DNA of 64,000 bases from SZUA-547 sp963669265. GTDB taxonomy: Bacteria > Pseudomonadota > Alphaproteobacteria > Rhodobacterales > Rhodobacteraceae. A program made the translations under genes and the position numbers. The DNA lies in assembly GCA_963669265.1 (NCBI GenBank), contig OY769916.1, forward strand, positions 2,170,001 through 2,234,000. Direction: 5' to 3'. The notes under the pieces were generated by a model, which worked only from the letters and a program-made list of their open reading frames with translations, had not been told where the DNA came from and did not search any database. This document shows positions 17,952 through 25,794 of this stretch, piece after piece; position 1 is the first letter of the stretch; each line of letters begins with the position of its first letter.

Positions 17952-18569
17952 ATGGACATATTCACCTCGCTGACTGGCGTCGCGGCGCCGCTGCCCCTAA
18001 TCAATGTCGACACCGACATGATCATCCCGAAACAGTTCCTGAAAACCATCAAGCGCACGGGTCTTGGCGCCAACCTCTTTGATGAGATGCGCTTTACGCA
18101 GGACGGGGCGGAGATTGAGGAATTCGTCCTCAACAAGCCCGCCTATCGCGAGGCCAAGATTCTGGTGGCGGGCGACAATTTCGGCTGCGGCTCCAGCCGC
18201 GAGCACGCGCCCTGGGCGCTTCTGGATTTCGGCATCCGCTGCGTGATCGCCTCCAGCTTCGCCGACATCTTCTACAATAACTGCTTCAAGAACGGCATCC
18301 TGCCGATCGTCTTGCCGCAGGAGGAGGTCGACAAGCTGATGGACGACGCCGAGCGCGGCGCCAACGCCATCCTGACCGTCGATTTGGAGAGCCAGACCAT
18401 CACCGGGCCGGACGGCGGTTCGATCAGCTTTGACGTCGACCCGTTCCGCAAGCATTGCCTGCTGAACGGCCTCGACGATATTGGCCTAACCATGCAGAAA
18501 GCCGACTCGATCGACGCGTTCGAAGCCAAACAGGCCGCCGCGCAGCCCTGGACGCAGCAAAGCGCCTGA
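17952..18569 (+). CDS. leuD: 3-isopropylmalate dehydratase small subunit
   Basis: LeuD, 205 residues, is the swivelling small subunit of isopropylmalate isomerase. It has VDTDMIIPKQFLKTIKRTGLG, then GDNFGCGSSREHAPWAL (about residue 69), the swivel-domain loop that closes over the LeuC active site, and FADIFYNNCFKNGILPI. The ATG at 17952 (MDIFTSLTG) has GGAGG at the right spacing and matches the family start. leuC lies upstream beyond three minus-strand genes, so the usual leuCD order is kept but interrupted. Confidence 0.97.
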   Translation: MDIFTSLTGVAAPLPLINVDTDMIIPKQFLKTIKRTGLGANLFDEMRFTQDGAEIEEFVLNKPAYREAKILVAGDNFGCGSSREHAPWALLDFGIRCVIASSFADIFYNNCFKNGILPIVLPQEEVDKLMDDAERGANAILTVDLESQTITGPDGGSISFDVDPFRKHCLLNGLDDIGLTMQKADSIDAFEAKQAAAQPWTQQSA

Positions 18570-18579
18570 ATTCACAATC

Positions 18580-18604
18580 CGCCGCGGTCGCAGGGGCCGC
18601 GGCG
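18580..18604. terminator. Stem-loop between convergent leuD and small secreted gene
   Basis: A perfect 8-bp GC stem (CGCCGCGG at 18580-18587, complement at 18597-18604, nine-base loop) starts 10 bp after the leuD stop. There is no T-run, so the terminator call rests on position. Confidence 0.4.
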
Positions 18605-18611
18605 ATAGGCG

Positions 18612-18890
18612 CTACTTAAGCGATTTGACCGGCGTTTTCGCCGCGTCCTTCAGATCCTCGCCCTTCCCGTCGACGCCGGTGACGTCGCGCGCGGTCTCCG
18701 CCGCGCCGCAACGGTTGCCCACGCCAACCGTCGATTTCATCGCCGCGCCTTTCGCCGCTTTCTTGACGTTGCAATCCGGATCGAGCGCGTCTTCGGCTTT
18801 CTTGATCGGGCCCGCCTGCGCCATCGGAGCCGCATTGATCGCAATCATCGCCGCCATCGCCACAAGCAATACCTTGAGCATCTCCCTCAT
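18612..18890 (-). CDS. Small secreted protein, function unknown
   Basis: A protein of up to 92 residues with a signal peptide (LKVLLVAMAAMIAINAAPMAQA, cleavage near residue 26). The mature part has about 65 residues with two Cys and many Lys, Asp and Gly (for example DPDCNVKKAAKGAAMKS). A start at 18890 or at the next Met, 9 bp later, is possible, because G-rich sequence lies directly before both. It lies between leuD and leuB. Small proteins of this kind are common at this locus in Rhodobacterales, but I recognise no function. Confidence 0.55.
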   Translation of the reverse strand: MREMLKVLLVAMAAMIAINAAPMAQAGPIKKAEDALDPDCNVKKAAKGAAMKSTVGVGNRCGAAETARDVTGVDGKGEDLKDAAKTPVKSLK

Positions 18891-19040
18891 CCCCCCTTTG
18901 ATTTGTTGAGCCGTCTCTATTCATCACTATAGAGCGCCTGCGAACGCGGGCGAGCGATTGGGTCATTACGCCCTTTGCACGGGTGGAGCGCGCGTGATCG
19001 GGTCCGCCCGCGCGATCCGCCCTTGACCAGACTGGCCCGC

Positions 19041-19056
19041 TTGGTCATACGACCAA
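19041..19056. promoter_or_regulatory. Inverted repeat upstream of leuB, possible operator
   Basis: TTGGTC and GACCAA arms flank ATAC, 52 bp before the leuB ATG. Two related half-site-like TGACCA strings lie nearby. The shape resembles the TGGT/ACCA operators of GntR-type regulators, but the spacer is longer than in FadR sites, so assignment is speculative. Confidence 0.3.
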
Positions 19057-19108
19057 TCGACATTTCCGCCCGCCTGACCATCCGACGCCAAGACCGAGGA
19101 CCCGCGCC

Positions 19109-20215
19109 ATGACCTATTCCCTTCTGATCCTGCCGGGCGACGGCATCGGCCCCGAGGTGATGACCGAGGTGCGCAAGATCATCGACTGGTTCGGCGCCAA
19201 GCGCGGCATGGATTTCTCGGTCGACGAGGATCTGATCGGCGGCGCGGCATATGACGCGCATGGCGTTCCGTTGGCGGATGCGACTCTGGCCAAGGCGCAG
19301 GAGGTCGATGCGGTGTTGCTGGGCGCGGTCGGCGGCCCGAAATACGACGATCTGGATTTCAGCGTAAAGCCGGAGCGCGGCCTTTTGAAAATCCGTAAAG
19401 AGATGGACCTCTTCGCCAATCTCCGCCCTGCGCAGTGTTTCGACGCGCTGGCCGACGCCTCCTCGTTGAAAGAAGACGTGATCGCCGGGCTCGACATCAT
19501 GATCGTGCGAGAGTTGACCTCCGGCATCTATTTCGGCGAGCCGCGCGGCATCACGGACATGAATGACGGCACAAGGGTCGGGATCAACACCCAGCGCTAT
19601 ACGACCGGAGAGATCCGCCGCGTGGCGCGGGTGGCGTTTGATCTCGCCAGAAAGCGGGGCAACCGCGTCTGTTCGATGGAGAAGTCGAATGTGATGGAAT
19701 CCGGGATCCTCTGGAAGGAGGAGGTGATCTGGGTGCATGAGAACGAGTACCCGGATGTTGAGCTCTCTCACATGTACGCCGACGCCGGCGGCATGCAGCT
19801 CGCCCGCGCGCCGAAACAGTTCGACGTGATCGTCACCGACAACCTGTTCGGCGACCTGCTTTCGGATGTGGCGGCGATGCTGACCGGATCGCTGGGCATG
19901 CTGCCCTCGGCCTCGCTGGGCGCGCCAATGGCGAACGGGCGGCCGAAAGCGCTTTACGAACCGGTGCATGGCTCGGCCCCGGACATCGCCGGCGAGGGCA
20001 AAGCCAATCCGATCGCCTGCATCCTCAGTTTCGCCATGGCGCTGCGCTATTCCTTCGATCTGGGCGAGGACGCCGACCGGTTGGAGCGCGCCGTAGAAGC
20101 GGTGCTGGCCAAGGGTCTGCGCACGCCGGATCTGATGACGGTAGGCGGCGGAACCGAAGTGGGCACGACAGAGATGGGCGACGCGATCGTCGCGGAGCTT
20201 GAGGCGTCGCTCTAG
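19109..20215 (+). CDS. leuB: 3-isopropylmalate dehydrogenase
   Basis: LeuB, 368 residues, oxidatively decarboxylates 3-isopropylmalate with NAD+. It shows LILPGDGIGPEVM at the N-terminus, RELTSGIYFGEPRG (about residue 131), the YTTGEIRRVAR region, NLFGDLLSDVAAMLTGSLGMLPSASLG (in segments about 247-273) and EPVHGSAPDIAG. The length is normal and the gene appears intact. Its last 182 bp recur 1,208 bp downstream as a diverged copy, with a DUF2167 gene in between, which indicates recombination at this gene end. Confidence 0.98.
   Translation: MTYSLLILPGDGIGPEVMTEVRKIIDWFGAKRGMDFSVDEDLIGGAAYDAHGVPLADATLAKAQEVDAVLLGAVGGPKYDDLDFSVKPERGLLKIRKEMDLFANLRPAQCFDALADASSLKEDVIAGLDIMIVRELTSGIYFGEPRGITDMNDGTRVGINTQRYTTGEIRRVARVAFDLARKRGNRVCSMEKSNVMESGILWKEEVIWVHENEYPDVELSHMYADAGGMQLARAPKQFDVIVTDNLFGDLLSDVAAMLTGSLGMLPSASLGAPMANGRPKALYEPVHGSAPDIAGEGKANPIACILSFAMALRYSFDLGEDADRLERAVEAVLAKGLRTPDLMTVGGGTEVGTTEMGDAIVAELEASL
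20034..20215 (+). repeat. Direct repeat, copy A (leuB 3' end)
   Basis: The last 182 bp of intact leuB. The first 61 bp (20034-20094) are identical to copy B at 21242-21302. The following 121 bp differ at 14 positions, every one at a codon third position and synonymous. Confidence 0.95.
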
Positions 20216-20324
20216 GTCGCGGCGGCGCTGACTTTCGGGCGCCGCGTCATGCTGGTTCTCGCTTTATGCGCGACGACTTCGACGATATTCTCTCAGCAAT
20301 TCACTGGTTGAGGATTGCTGGACC

Positions 20325-21215
20325 ATGTTGCGTTTTGGCGCTCTGTTGCTTGTCGTCACGCTCTTAGCCGCGCCGGTCCGAGCGGCGACTTATTCCGAGC
20401 TCTTTTCCACGCGCAAATATACCGATGCCCAAATTCAGGCCATGGTCGAAAGTTTCGACTACCAGTTGGGAACTGTCTCGCTCGCCGACGGCGCCGCAAC
20501 CCTGGAATTAGGGCCAGAATACTATTTTCTGAATGCGGAGGACGCACGCCAAATTCTGGTGGACTTCGTTGGATTGCCAAACAACCCCAACACGCTGGGG
20601 GCGATCTTTCCGATCAAGAAAACGCCGGTCGACGGCAAAAGCTGGATCGCAGAAGTGATCTTCGATCCAATGGGCCGGGTATCGGAAGACGGGTTGGAAG
20701 ACTACGACACAGCGGCGCTGCTGGAGTGGATGCAGAAGGATATCCTCGACTACAATCCGTCCCGGCAGCGCTTAGGCTATCCGACGACAGAGTTGGTGGG
20801 CTGGGCGCAGTCTCCGAAATACGATTCGCAGGAGAAAAAGCTGCACTGGGCGAAGGAGATTTTGATCGAAGGCAAATCGCCCAACACGCTAAACTACGAT
20901 ATACGTGCGCTGGGACGCAGGGGCGTGTTAGCGATCAGTTTCGTGTCGTCTATCGCACAGCGCGACGCCGTGAAGACCGCCGGCGCCGACATTCAAGACG
21001 CCGCCAATTTTGCCCCCGGACACACCTACGCGGATTTTGACGAAGACGCCGATGAAGAAGCAGAGTTTGACATCGCTGAGTTGATTGTCGGCAAAAGCCT
21101 GGACGAACTCGGCGCGATGTCCGCTCTATCAGATTTCATGAAAGACTTTTGGCTACTGGCCCTGATACCGATACTGGGGGTCTGGTGGTTCTTGGTCGGC
21201 CGCAAAGAGGTTTGA
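20325..21215 (+). CDS. DUF2167 membrane-anchored protein
   Basis: A 296-residue protein with an N-terminal signal peptide (cleavage near VRAA, residue 20), a large extracytoplasmic domain and one C-terminal membrane helix (WLLALIPILGVWWFLVG, about 272-289) ending in RKEV. The DUF2167 hallmarks are visible: the AxLELGPEYYFLNAEDARQIL start, LVGWAQSPKYDSQEKKLHWAKE (about 164-185) and TLNYDIRALGRRGVLAISFV. The molecular function of this family is not established. The gene lies inside a segment bracketed by two copies of the leuB 3' end, so it was probably gained as one unit. Codon use is less GC-rich at third positions than leuB. Confidence 0.8.
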   Translation: MLRFGALLLVVTLLAAPVRAATYSELFSTRKYTDAQIQAMVESFDYQLGTVSLADGAATLELGPEYYFLNAEDARQILVDFVGLPNNPNTLGAIFPIKKTPVDGKSWIAEVIFDPMGRVSEDGLEDYDTAALLEWMQKDILDYNPSRQRLGYPTTELVGWAQSPKYDSQEKKLHWAKEILIEGKSPNTLNYDIRALGRRGVLAISFVSSIAQRDAVKTAGADIQDAANFAPGHTYADFDEDADEEAEFDIAELIVGKSLDELGAMSALSDFMKDFWLLALIPILGVWWFLVGRKEV

Positions 21216-21241
21216 GCGCATTCTACAGAACTGCTAGGGCA

Positions 21242-21423
21242 CCATGGCGCTGCGCTATTCCTTCGATCTGGGCGAGGACGCCGACCGGTTGGAGCGCGCC
21301 GTCGAGGCGGTGCTCGCCAAAGGCCTGCGCACGCCGGACCTCATGACGGTCGGCGGCGGAACCGAAGTGGGCACGACGGAGATGGGCGACGCGATTGTGG
21401 CCGAACTTGAGGCCTCGCTCTAG
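21242..21423 (+). repeat. Direct repeat, copy B (leuB 3' end)
   Basis: Second copy of the leuB tail, offset by 1,208 bp from copy A. The 61-bp identical block is followed by 121 bp with 14 synonymous substitutions. A little similarity continues past the stop (CGCGACGGCGCT against CGCGGCGGCGCT). Confidence 0.95.
21244..21423 (+). pseudogene. leuB: leuB 3'-terminal fragment
   Basis: Encodes the last 59 residues of LeuB (MALRYSFDLGEDADRLERAV through VAELEASL, then TAG) with the same amino acid sequence as the intact gene. It lacks the first 309 codons, including the catalytic and most NAD-binding parts, so it cannot act alone. An ATG falls at its first base but has no good ribosome-binding site. 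All differences from the intact copy are silent, so both sequences evolved as working gene ends before being joined. It is probably the displaced original leuB end: its stop is only 12 bp from the next gene's end. Confidence 0.88.
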
Positions 21424-21435
21424 AACGCGACGGCG

Positions 21436-21828
21436 CTAGAAGTCCTCGATCCCGATCGTGTACTCCTTGCCGAGCGTTTTCCGGAACCGCTCCAGCTTGA
21501 CCTGAGACGCCCGCAGTTTTGTGCAGGCCTCAAGCAGCAGCTTCTGCTCGGTATCAAGTTTTTTCGCCAGAGCGAGCAGCTTCTTTGGGTCGCCGTCCCG
21601 CCGCGTCTTGTCCATGGCCTTGAAATATCTCACTAAATATTGGAGCCGCCCTTCGACAAAGGTGTCCATCTCGGAATAATCGTCGAGGATGCTTTCAAAC
21701 TTCGCATCGACTTTCGCAACGACTTTCGCCTCGCCGGCCTTCTTCGCCTTTTTGGCCTCTTTCGCGACTTTCTTGACGTTTTTTGCAAATTTCTGTTTCG
21801 CCGCGCGCAGTTTCTTGGGCAAAGGCAT
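21436..21828 (-). CDS. Lysine-rich helical protein, function unknown
   Basis: A 130-residue protein with no signal peptide. The first 45 residues are extremely Lys/Ala-rich (KKVAKEAKKAKKAGEAKVVA), and the rest is predicted helical with charged heptad-like spacing (LALAKKLDTEQKLLLEACTKL), suggesting a coiled coil. Overall charge is strongly basic, compatible with nucleic-acid or anionic-surface binding, but no known DNA-binding motif is seen. GGAGGAGA precedes the ATG. It converges on the leuB end with a 12-bp gap. Confidence 0.6.
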   Translation of the reverse strand: MPLPKKLRAAKQKFAKNVKKVAKEAKKAKKAGEAKVVAKVDAKFESILDDYSEMDTFVEGRLQYLVRYFKAMDKTRRDGDPKKLLALAKKLDTEQKLLLEACTKLRASQVKLERFRKTLGKEYTIGIEDF

Positions 21829-21942
21829 GTCCGGTCTCCTCCAACGATCACAGGGAGGAGAGCTTAAACCGCTACGCGAGTTGCTTTGAATAGAATTTCC
21901 GTGACGACGGGCCGTAACTTGTGCGCGCCGGGGATGGCCGCG

Positions 21943-22299
21943 TCATCGCTCCAGCCTGACGTCGACCTCCGCGCCGCCCCAGCCATGCACACTGTCGCGC
22001 GCGCGGATCGTCACGACGTCGACGCCGTCCGGAATGGACACGCCCGAAAGCGACCGGGTGAAAGGCTGCTCGGTCTCATGCGGATGGGCCAGCACCCGCT
22101 CGCCAAGCACCTCGCCCCCCGGTCCGATCACCTGCCAGGCGTCGGCGTAATGATCCCATCCCTCATCCGCGTGCGCGACGGTGACGGCGAAGCGCCAAGT
22201 CTCGCCGCTTTGGGTCGCGCGCACCTCCAGCACATCCGCCTCGCCCGCCATGGCGGCGGGCGCGGCCAAAATCGCGAGCGCGAAAAGGAGACGGCGCAT
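21943..22299 (-). CDS. Small periplasmic protein, function unknown
   Basis: About 118 residues. The ATG at 22299 begins a clean signal peptide (MRRLLFALAILAAPAAMA, cleavage before GEADV). A TTG at 22323 would overlap the upstream SYLF gene stop and add eight residues, so translational coupling is possible. The mature part is apparently all-beta, with WRFAVTVAHADEGWDHYADAW, HPHETEQPFTRSL and IRARDSVHGWGG; the run of His and Trp might bind a metal, which is conjecture. It seems co-transcribed with the SYLF gene. Confidence 0.65.
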   Translation of the reverse strand: MRRLLFALAILAAPAAMAGEADVLEVRATQSGETWRFAVTVAHADEGWDHYADAWQVIGPGGEVLGERVLAHPHETEQPFTRSLSGVSIPDGVDVVTIRARDSVHGWGGAEVDVRLER

Positions 22300-22319
22300 C
22301 GCGCCACTCGCCCCGACCG

Positions 22320-22904
22320 TCAACGCTCCACCTTGGTGATCTTGGTGCCTTGGATGCCAGCGCCCGCCATCAGGCCGGATTGGTTGAAGAACACCACCGC
22401 AACGTCGCCTTCTAGATCGCTGGTGCCCATCTTGGCCGACCAGCCCTCTTCGCCGCCGACCAAGGTCGGACCGGAGCCGACCTCCCAGCCGGAGCTGTCC
22501 TGCAGGAACTGGAGTGATTTCTCGTTCAGGAAATACATCGCGTATCCGAAGACCTGCGCGCCGAATTGCAGCCCGTAAGAGGCGCCGGCCATGCTGTAAT
22601 ATCCGGTGGTCTTGCCGCCCTGGCGCATCGCGCCTTCGCCATACTGGCCGCCGACGATCACGCCCCCCTTCAGCACCTCGGGGAACACGAGAACCGCGAC
22701 GGATTTGCCCTCCAGCTCCTTTGCGGCCGGTTCGGACGCGTAAAGGCCCTCGAGCGCGCTATCGACCAAAGCGTCCAGTTCCGCGCCCGATTTGACGACG
22801 GTCTTGCCATCGCTTTGAGCATTCGCCGGCGCGCCGACCGCGATCAGGGCGAGCGTCAGCGCGGCGAAGATTGGAGCCAGAAAAAGGCGTCGTGTGAATA
22901 CCAT
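22320..22904 (-). CDS. SYLF-domain (Ysc84-like) secreted protein
   Basis: A 194-residue protein with a signal peptide (MVFTRRLFLAPIFAALTLALI, cleavage near ANAQ). The SYLF lipid-binding domain follows: SVAVLVFPEVLKGGVIVGGQYGEG (in two segments, about 72-95), GGKTTGYYSMAGASYGLQFGAQ (about 98-118) and the C-terminal GDVAVVFFNQSGLMAGAGIQG. Bacterial members are exported proteins often annotated as BPSL1445-like; the exact role is unknown. The start at 22904 has AGGAGAG upstream; the frame is open further 5' but without a site. The small gene downstream starts at the stop codon. Confidence 0.82.
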   Translation of the reverse strand: MVFTRRLFLAPIFAALTLALIAVGAPANAQSDGKTVVKSGAELDALVDSALEGLYASEPAAKELEGKSVAVLVFPEVLKGGVIVGGQYGEGAMRQGGKTTGYYSMAGASYGLQFGAQVFGYAMYFLNEKSLQFLQDSSGWEVGSGPTLVGGEEGWSAKMGTSDLEGDVAVVFFNQSGLMAGAGIQGTKITKVER

Positions 22905-23067
22905 GAATTCTCTCCTGTCGAACTTATCTTGCGCTTTTTCGCGCAATTGCTGCGGCCACATTACGTCAGCTCGGCCGGATTCTCCTAACATGATCGACCG
23001 GCTCTTTTCCTTTCAGTGGAAAGTGGTTACATCGCGCCCGTCAGTCACCCCATCAAGGACGGAGAAA

Positions 23068-24090
23068 ATGGGTTATCGAGTCGCCGTCGTCGGCGCCACG
23101 GGCAATGTGGGCCGCGAAATGCTGAACATCCTCGCCGAGCGCGAGTTTCCTGCGGATGAAGTGATCGCGCTCGCCTCGCGCCGGTCGCTCGGAACCGAGG
23201 TGAGCTATGGCGACCAGACTCTGAAGACGCTGGATCTCGACACGTTCGACTTTTCCGGCGTCGACATGGCCCTCTTCGCGATCGGATCCGGTCCAACCAA
23301 GACCTTCGCGCCGAAAGCGGCCAAGGCCGGAGCGATCGTGATCGATAACTCCTCGCTCTACCGCTACGACCCGGACATTCCGCTGATCGTGCCGGAGGCG
23401 AACCCCGACGCTGTCGAAGGCTATGGCGCGCGCAACATCATCGCCAACCCGAACTGCTCCACCGCGCAGATGGTCGTGGCGCTGAAGCCGCTGCATGACC
23501 GGGCGCGGATCAAGCGCGTCGTCGTCTCCACCTATCAGTCGGTCTCCGGCGGCGGTAAGGACGCGATGGATGAGCTCTGGAACCAGACCCGCGGCATGTT
23601 CGTGCCGGGACAAGAGGTCGAGCCGCAGAAATTCACCAAGCAGATCGCCTTCAACGTCATTCCCCATATCGACGTCTTCATGGAGGACGGCTCGACCAAG
23701 GAAGAGTGGAAGATGGTCGCCGAGACCAAGAAGATCGTCGACCCGAAGATCAAGGTGCACGCGACGTGCGTGCGGGTGCCGGTCTTTGTCGGCCACTCAG
23801 AGGCGGTGAATGTCGAGTTCGAGGAGCCGCTGGACGAGGATGAGGCGCGCGAGATCCTGCGCCAGGCGCCGGGCATCATGGTGGTCGATAAGCGCGAGGA
23901 TGGCGGCTATGTGACGCCGGTCGAATGCGTCGGCGAATACGCCACCTATATCTCTCGCCTGCGCACCGATCCGACGGCGGACAACACGCTCAGCTTCTGG
24001 TGCGTCTCCGACAACCTGCGCAAGGGCGCGGCTCTGAACGCGGTGCAGATCGCCGAACTGGTCGGCCGCCGGGTTCTGAAAAAAGGCTAA
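23068..24090 (+). CDS. asd: Aspartate-semialdehyde dehydrogenase
   Basis: Asd, 340 residues, reduces aspartyl phosphate to aspartate semialdehyde for lysine, threonine, methionine and diaminopimelate synthesis. It shows the NADP site VAVVGATGNVGREML (residues about 4-18), catalytic Cys in NPNCSTAQMVVALKPLH (about 129-145), YQSVSGGGKDAMDEL, and His in VRVPVFVGHSEAVN. The ATG at 23068 has GGAG at 7 bp and matches the family N-terminus (MGYRVAVVG). It is apparently monocistronic. Confidence 0.98.
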   Translation: MGYRVAVVGATGNVGREMLNILAEREFPADEVIALASRRSLGTEVSYGDQTLKTLDLDTFDFSGVDMALFAIGSGPTKTFAPKAAKAGAIVIDNSSLYRYDPDIPLIVPEANPDAVEGYGARNIIANPNCSTAQMVVALKPLHDRARIKRVVVSTYQSVSGGGKDAMDELWNQTRGMFVPGQEVEPQKFTKQIAFNVIPHIDVFMEDGSTKEEWKMVAETKKIVDPKIKVHATCVRVPVFVGHSEAVNVEFEEPLDEDEAREILRQAPGIMVVDKREDGGYVTPVECVGEYATYISRLRTDPTADNTLSFWCVSDNLRKGAALNAVQIAELVGRRVLKKG

Positions 24091-24232
24091 ACGGATCTGC
24101 TGGGCGGGCTACGATGCGCGGCCGGCTCAGAACCTCTTGAAGTGGCGCGGATGCGGACGCCTGCCCGCGCACTAAGTTCAGGCTCAAACCCGGTGGCGAC
24201 CGCGACTCCGCATGCGGCGCGGTCAATGACGG

Positions 24233-25156
24233 TCATTCCTTGGGTTGCACGTAATTCGGCAGGGGCGGCAGCGACAGCAAGTAGAGGGCGATCGCCTCAT
24301 GATCTTCGTCGGTCAACTCGGCCATATTCTCCTGCACCGCGATCATTGACCCGCCAAAGCTTTCGAACTCCGGCAGCAACCCGGTCCTGAGCGCCGCCGT
24401 AATGTCCGCGACGCTCCAGCCCTCGATCCCGTCGCCATGGGGCGTGATGTTGGGAACCGTCTTGTCCCCGTCCGACTCCGGCGCCCCCGCGAACGCCATA
24501 TCCTGCAACGGCCCGCCCAACGGATCGCGCGGCGTATGGCACTCGCCGCAATGGCCCGGTCCGGTGACGAGATAGGCGCCCCGATTGACCGCGTCGCTCT
24601 GCTCCGGGTCAGGCGCGAACGGCGCATAGTCCAAAAACGCCAGCTTCCATAGGCCGAGCCCCCGCCGCAGCCGGAATGGGAGCGGCAAGTCATGGCCCGG
24701 CGCGCGCCCGGCGATCGCGGGCAGCGTGTCCATATAGGCTTTGAGGTCCAGAATGTCCGTCAATGTCATGCGCTGGTAGGACATATAGGGAAACGCCGGA
24801 TAATAATGCGCGCCTTGCGGCGAGACCCCGCGCGCGACCGCGTTCACGAACTCCAGTTCGCTCCATCCGCCGATCCCGTCCTCGGCGTGAGGCGAAATAT
24901 TTGGCGCGACGAAAACCCCGAACGGGGTGTGAAACTCCAGCCCGCCGACCAGCTTCAGCTTTTCTTCATCCTTCGCCTTCGGCGCCGCATGGCAGGAGGA
25001 GCATCCCGCCGCGTGAAACATGTACTTGCCGTTGATCGGGTCCGCCGGATGATCGGGAAGATCCGCCTCGGTCAGCAGCGTCGGCGCGGTCAGCGCCCAA
25101 AACCCGATCCCGCCAGCAACGGCCAGCGCTATAAGAGCGAGAAGAATGCGCCTCAT
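24233..25156 (-). CDS. Membrane-anchored diheme cytochrome c
   Basis: A 307-residue protein with an N-terminal hydrophobic helix (ILLALIALAVAGGIGFWAL) that is likely an uncleaved anchor, and two cytochrome c domains in the periplasm. The first heme site is CSSCH (about residue 52), the second CGECH (about residue 205). Probable axial Met residues are in the FPYMSYQRMT and GGSMIAVQENMAEL segments. The architecture resembles alcohol/aldehyde-dehydrogenase cytochrome subunits and thiosulfate/sorbitol dehydrogenase electron acceptors. No dehydrogenase is adjacent, so the donor is unknown. It ends an apparent run of three c-type cytochrome genes. Confidence 0.85.
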   Translation of the reverse strand: MRRILLALIALAVAGGIGFWALTAPTLLTEADLPDHPADPINGKYMFHAAGCSSCHAAPKAKDEEKLKLVGGLEFHTPFGVFVAPNISPHAEDGIGGWSELEFVNAVARGVSPQGAHYYPAFPYMSYQRMTLTDILDLKAYMDTLPAIAGRAPGHDLPLPFRLRRGLGLWKLAFLDYAPFAPDPEQSDAVNRGAYLVTGPGHCGECHTPRDPLGGPLQDMAFAGAPESDGDKTVPNITPHGDGIEGWSVADITAALRTGLLPEFESFGGSMIAVQENMAELTDEDHEAIALYLLSLPPLPNYVQPKE

Positions 25157-25174
25157 GAGGAAGTTTTCCTTAAA

Positions 25175-25678
25175 CTACGGGAGAATTGCGCGCCTTGAGC
25201 GCGTTTCCTTGGCCCGATAGGCTTTGTGACAGCCGCCGCAGCTCTTGCCCATTTCGACGACGGCCGCACGCAGTTGCTCAGATCCATCCGCGGCCTGTAA
25301 ATCCACAGCGTCCACTGCCGAGCGCAACGCAACGAACCCCTCCTCGAATTTCCCTGGCTCGGCCCAAATCGCCTCCAGAGCCCGCGTCTCTCCCGGCTTC
25401 TTCGCCACAGACGTGCCGTCCGTGAAAAGCGGTCTCATGTCGTAGCCTGCCAGGCGCTTCAGATTCGCGGCCCGTTCCGCCGCGATCTCCGCGTCATACG
25501 CGGCCTCGCCCTTAGCCATCGCATAAAGCACATTCGCGTCCAACTGCATCGCGGCCATCAGGCCTTGCCGGGCGAGAATGCTCAGATCATCATGGGCGCG
25601 CGCCGCCGACGGCGCCGCGATCAAAATCGAAAGGCAACCGGATAGAACCGCTTTTCGAATCCAGTGTTTTGGGTTCAT
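25175..25678 (-). CDS. Class II cytochrome c (c' type), copy 1
   Basis: A 167-residue protein with a signal peptide (cleavage near AARAHDD, residue 31), a four-helix bundle pattern and the C-terminal heme site CGGCHKAYR (about residue 152). It is a clear homologue of the next gene: both have an LxAMAKGxAxYDAE segment and end in KSCGGCHKAYRAKE or KACGACHKAFRAKE. Cytochromes c' bind NO or carry electrons in the periplasm. The ATG at 25678 is chosen for its GGAGAG site and because the signal peptide starts there. The diheme gene follows 18 bp downstream. Confidence 0.85.
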   Translation of the reverse strand: MNPKHWIRKAVLSGCLSILIAAPSAARAHDDLSILARQGLMAAMQLDANVLYAMAKGEAAYDAEIAAERAANLKRLAGYDMRPLFTDGTSVAKKPGETRALEAIWAEPGKFEEGFVALRSAVDAVDLQAADGSEQLRAAVVEMGKSCGGCHKAYRAKETRSRRAILP

Positions 25679-25794
25679 GGATTCGCTCTCCGTCCCTGTT
25701 CCACGGCGAACCGCAGACCGAGTAGTGCGGACGCAGACGCATTTCGACAAACTCGAGCCCGGCGGCGCGCGCAAATTCGACGTGGAGGGAAAGT

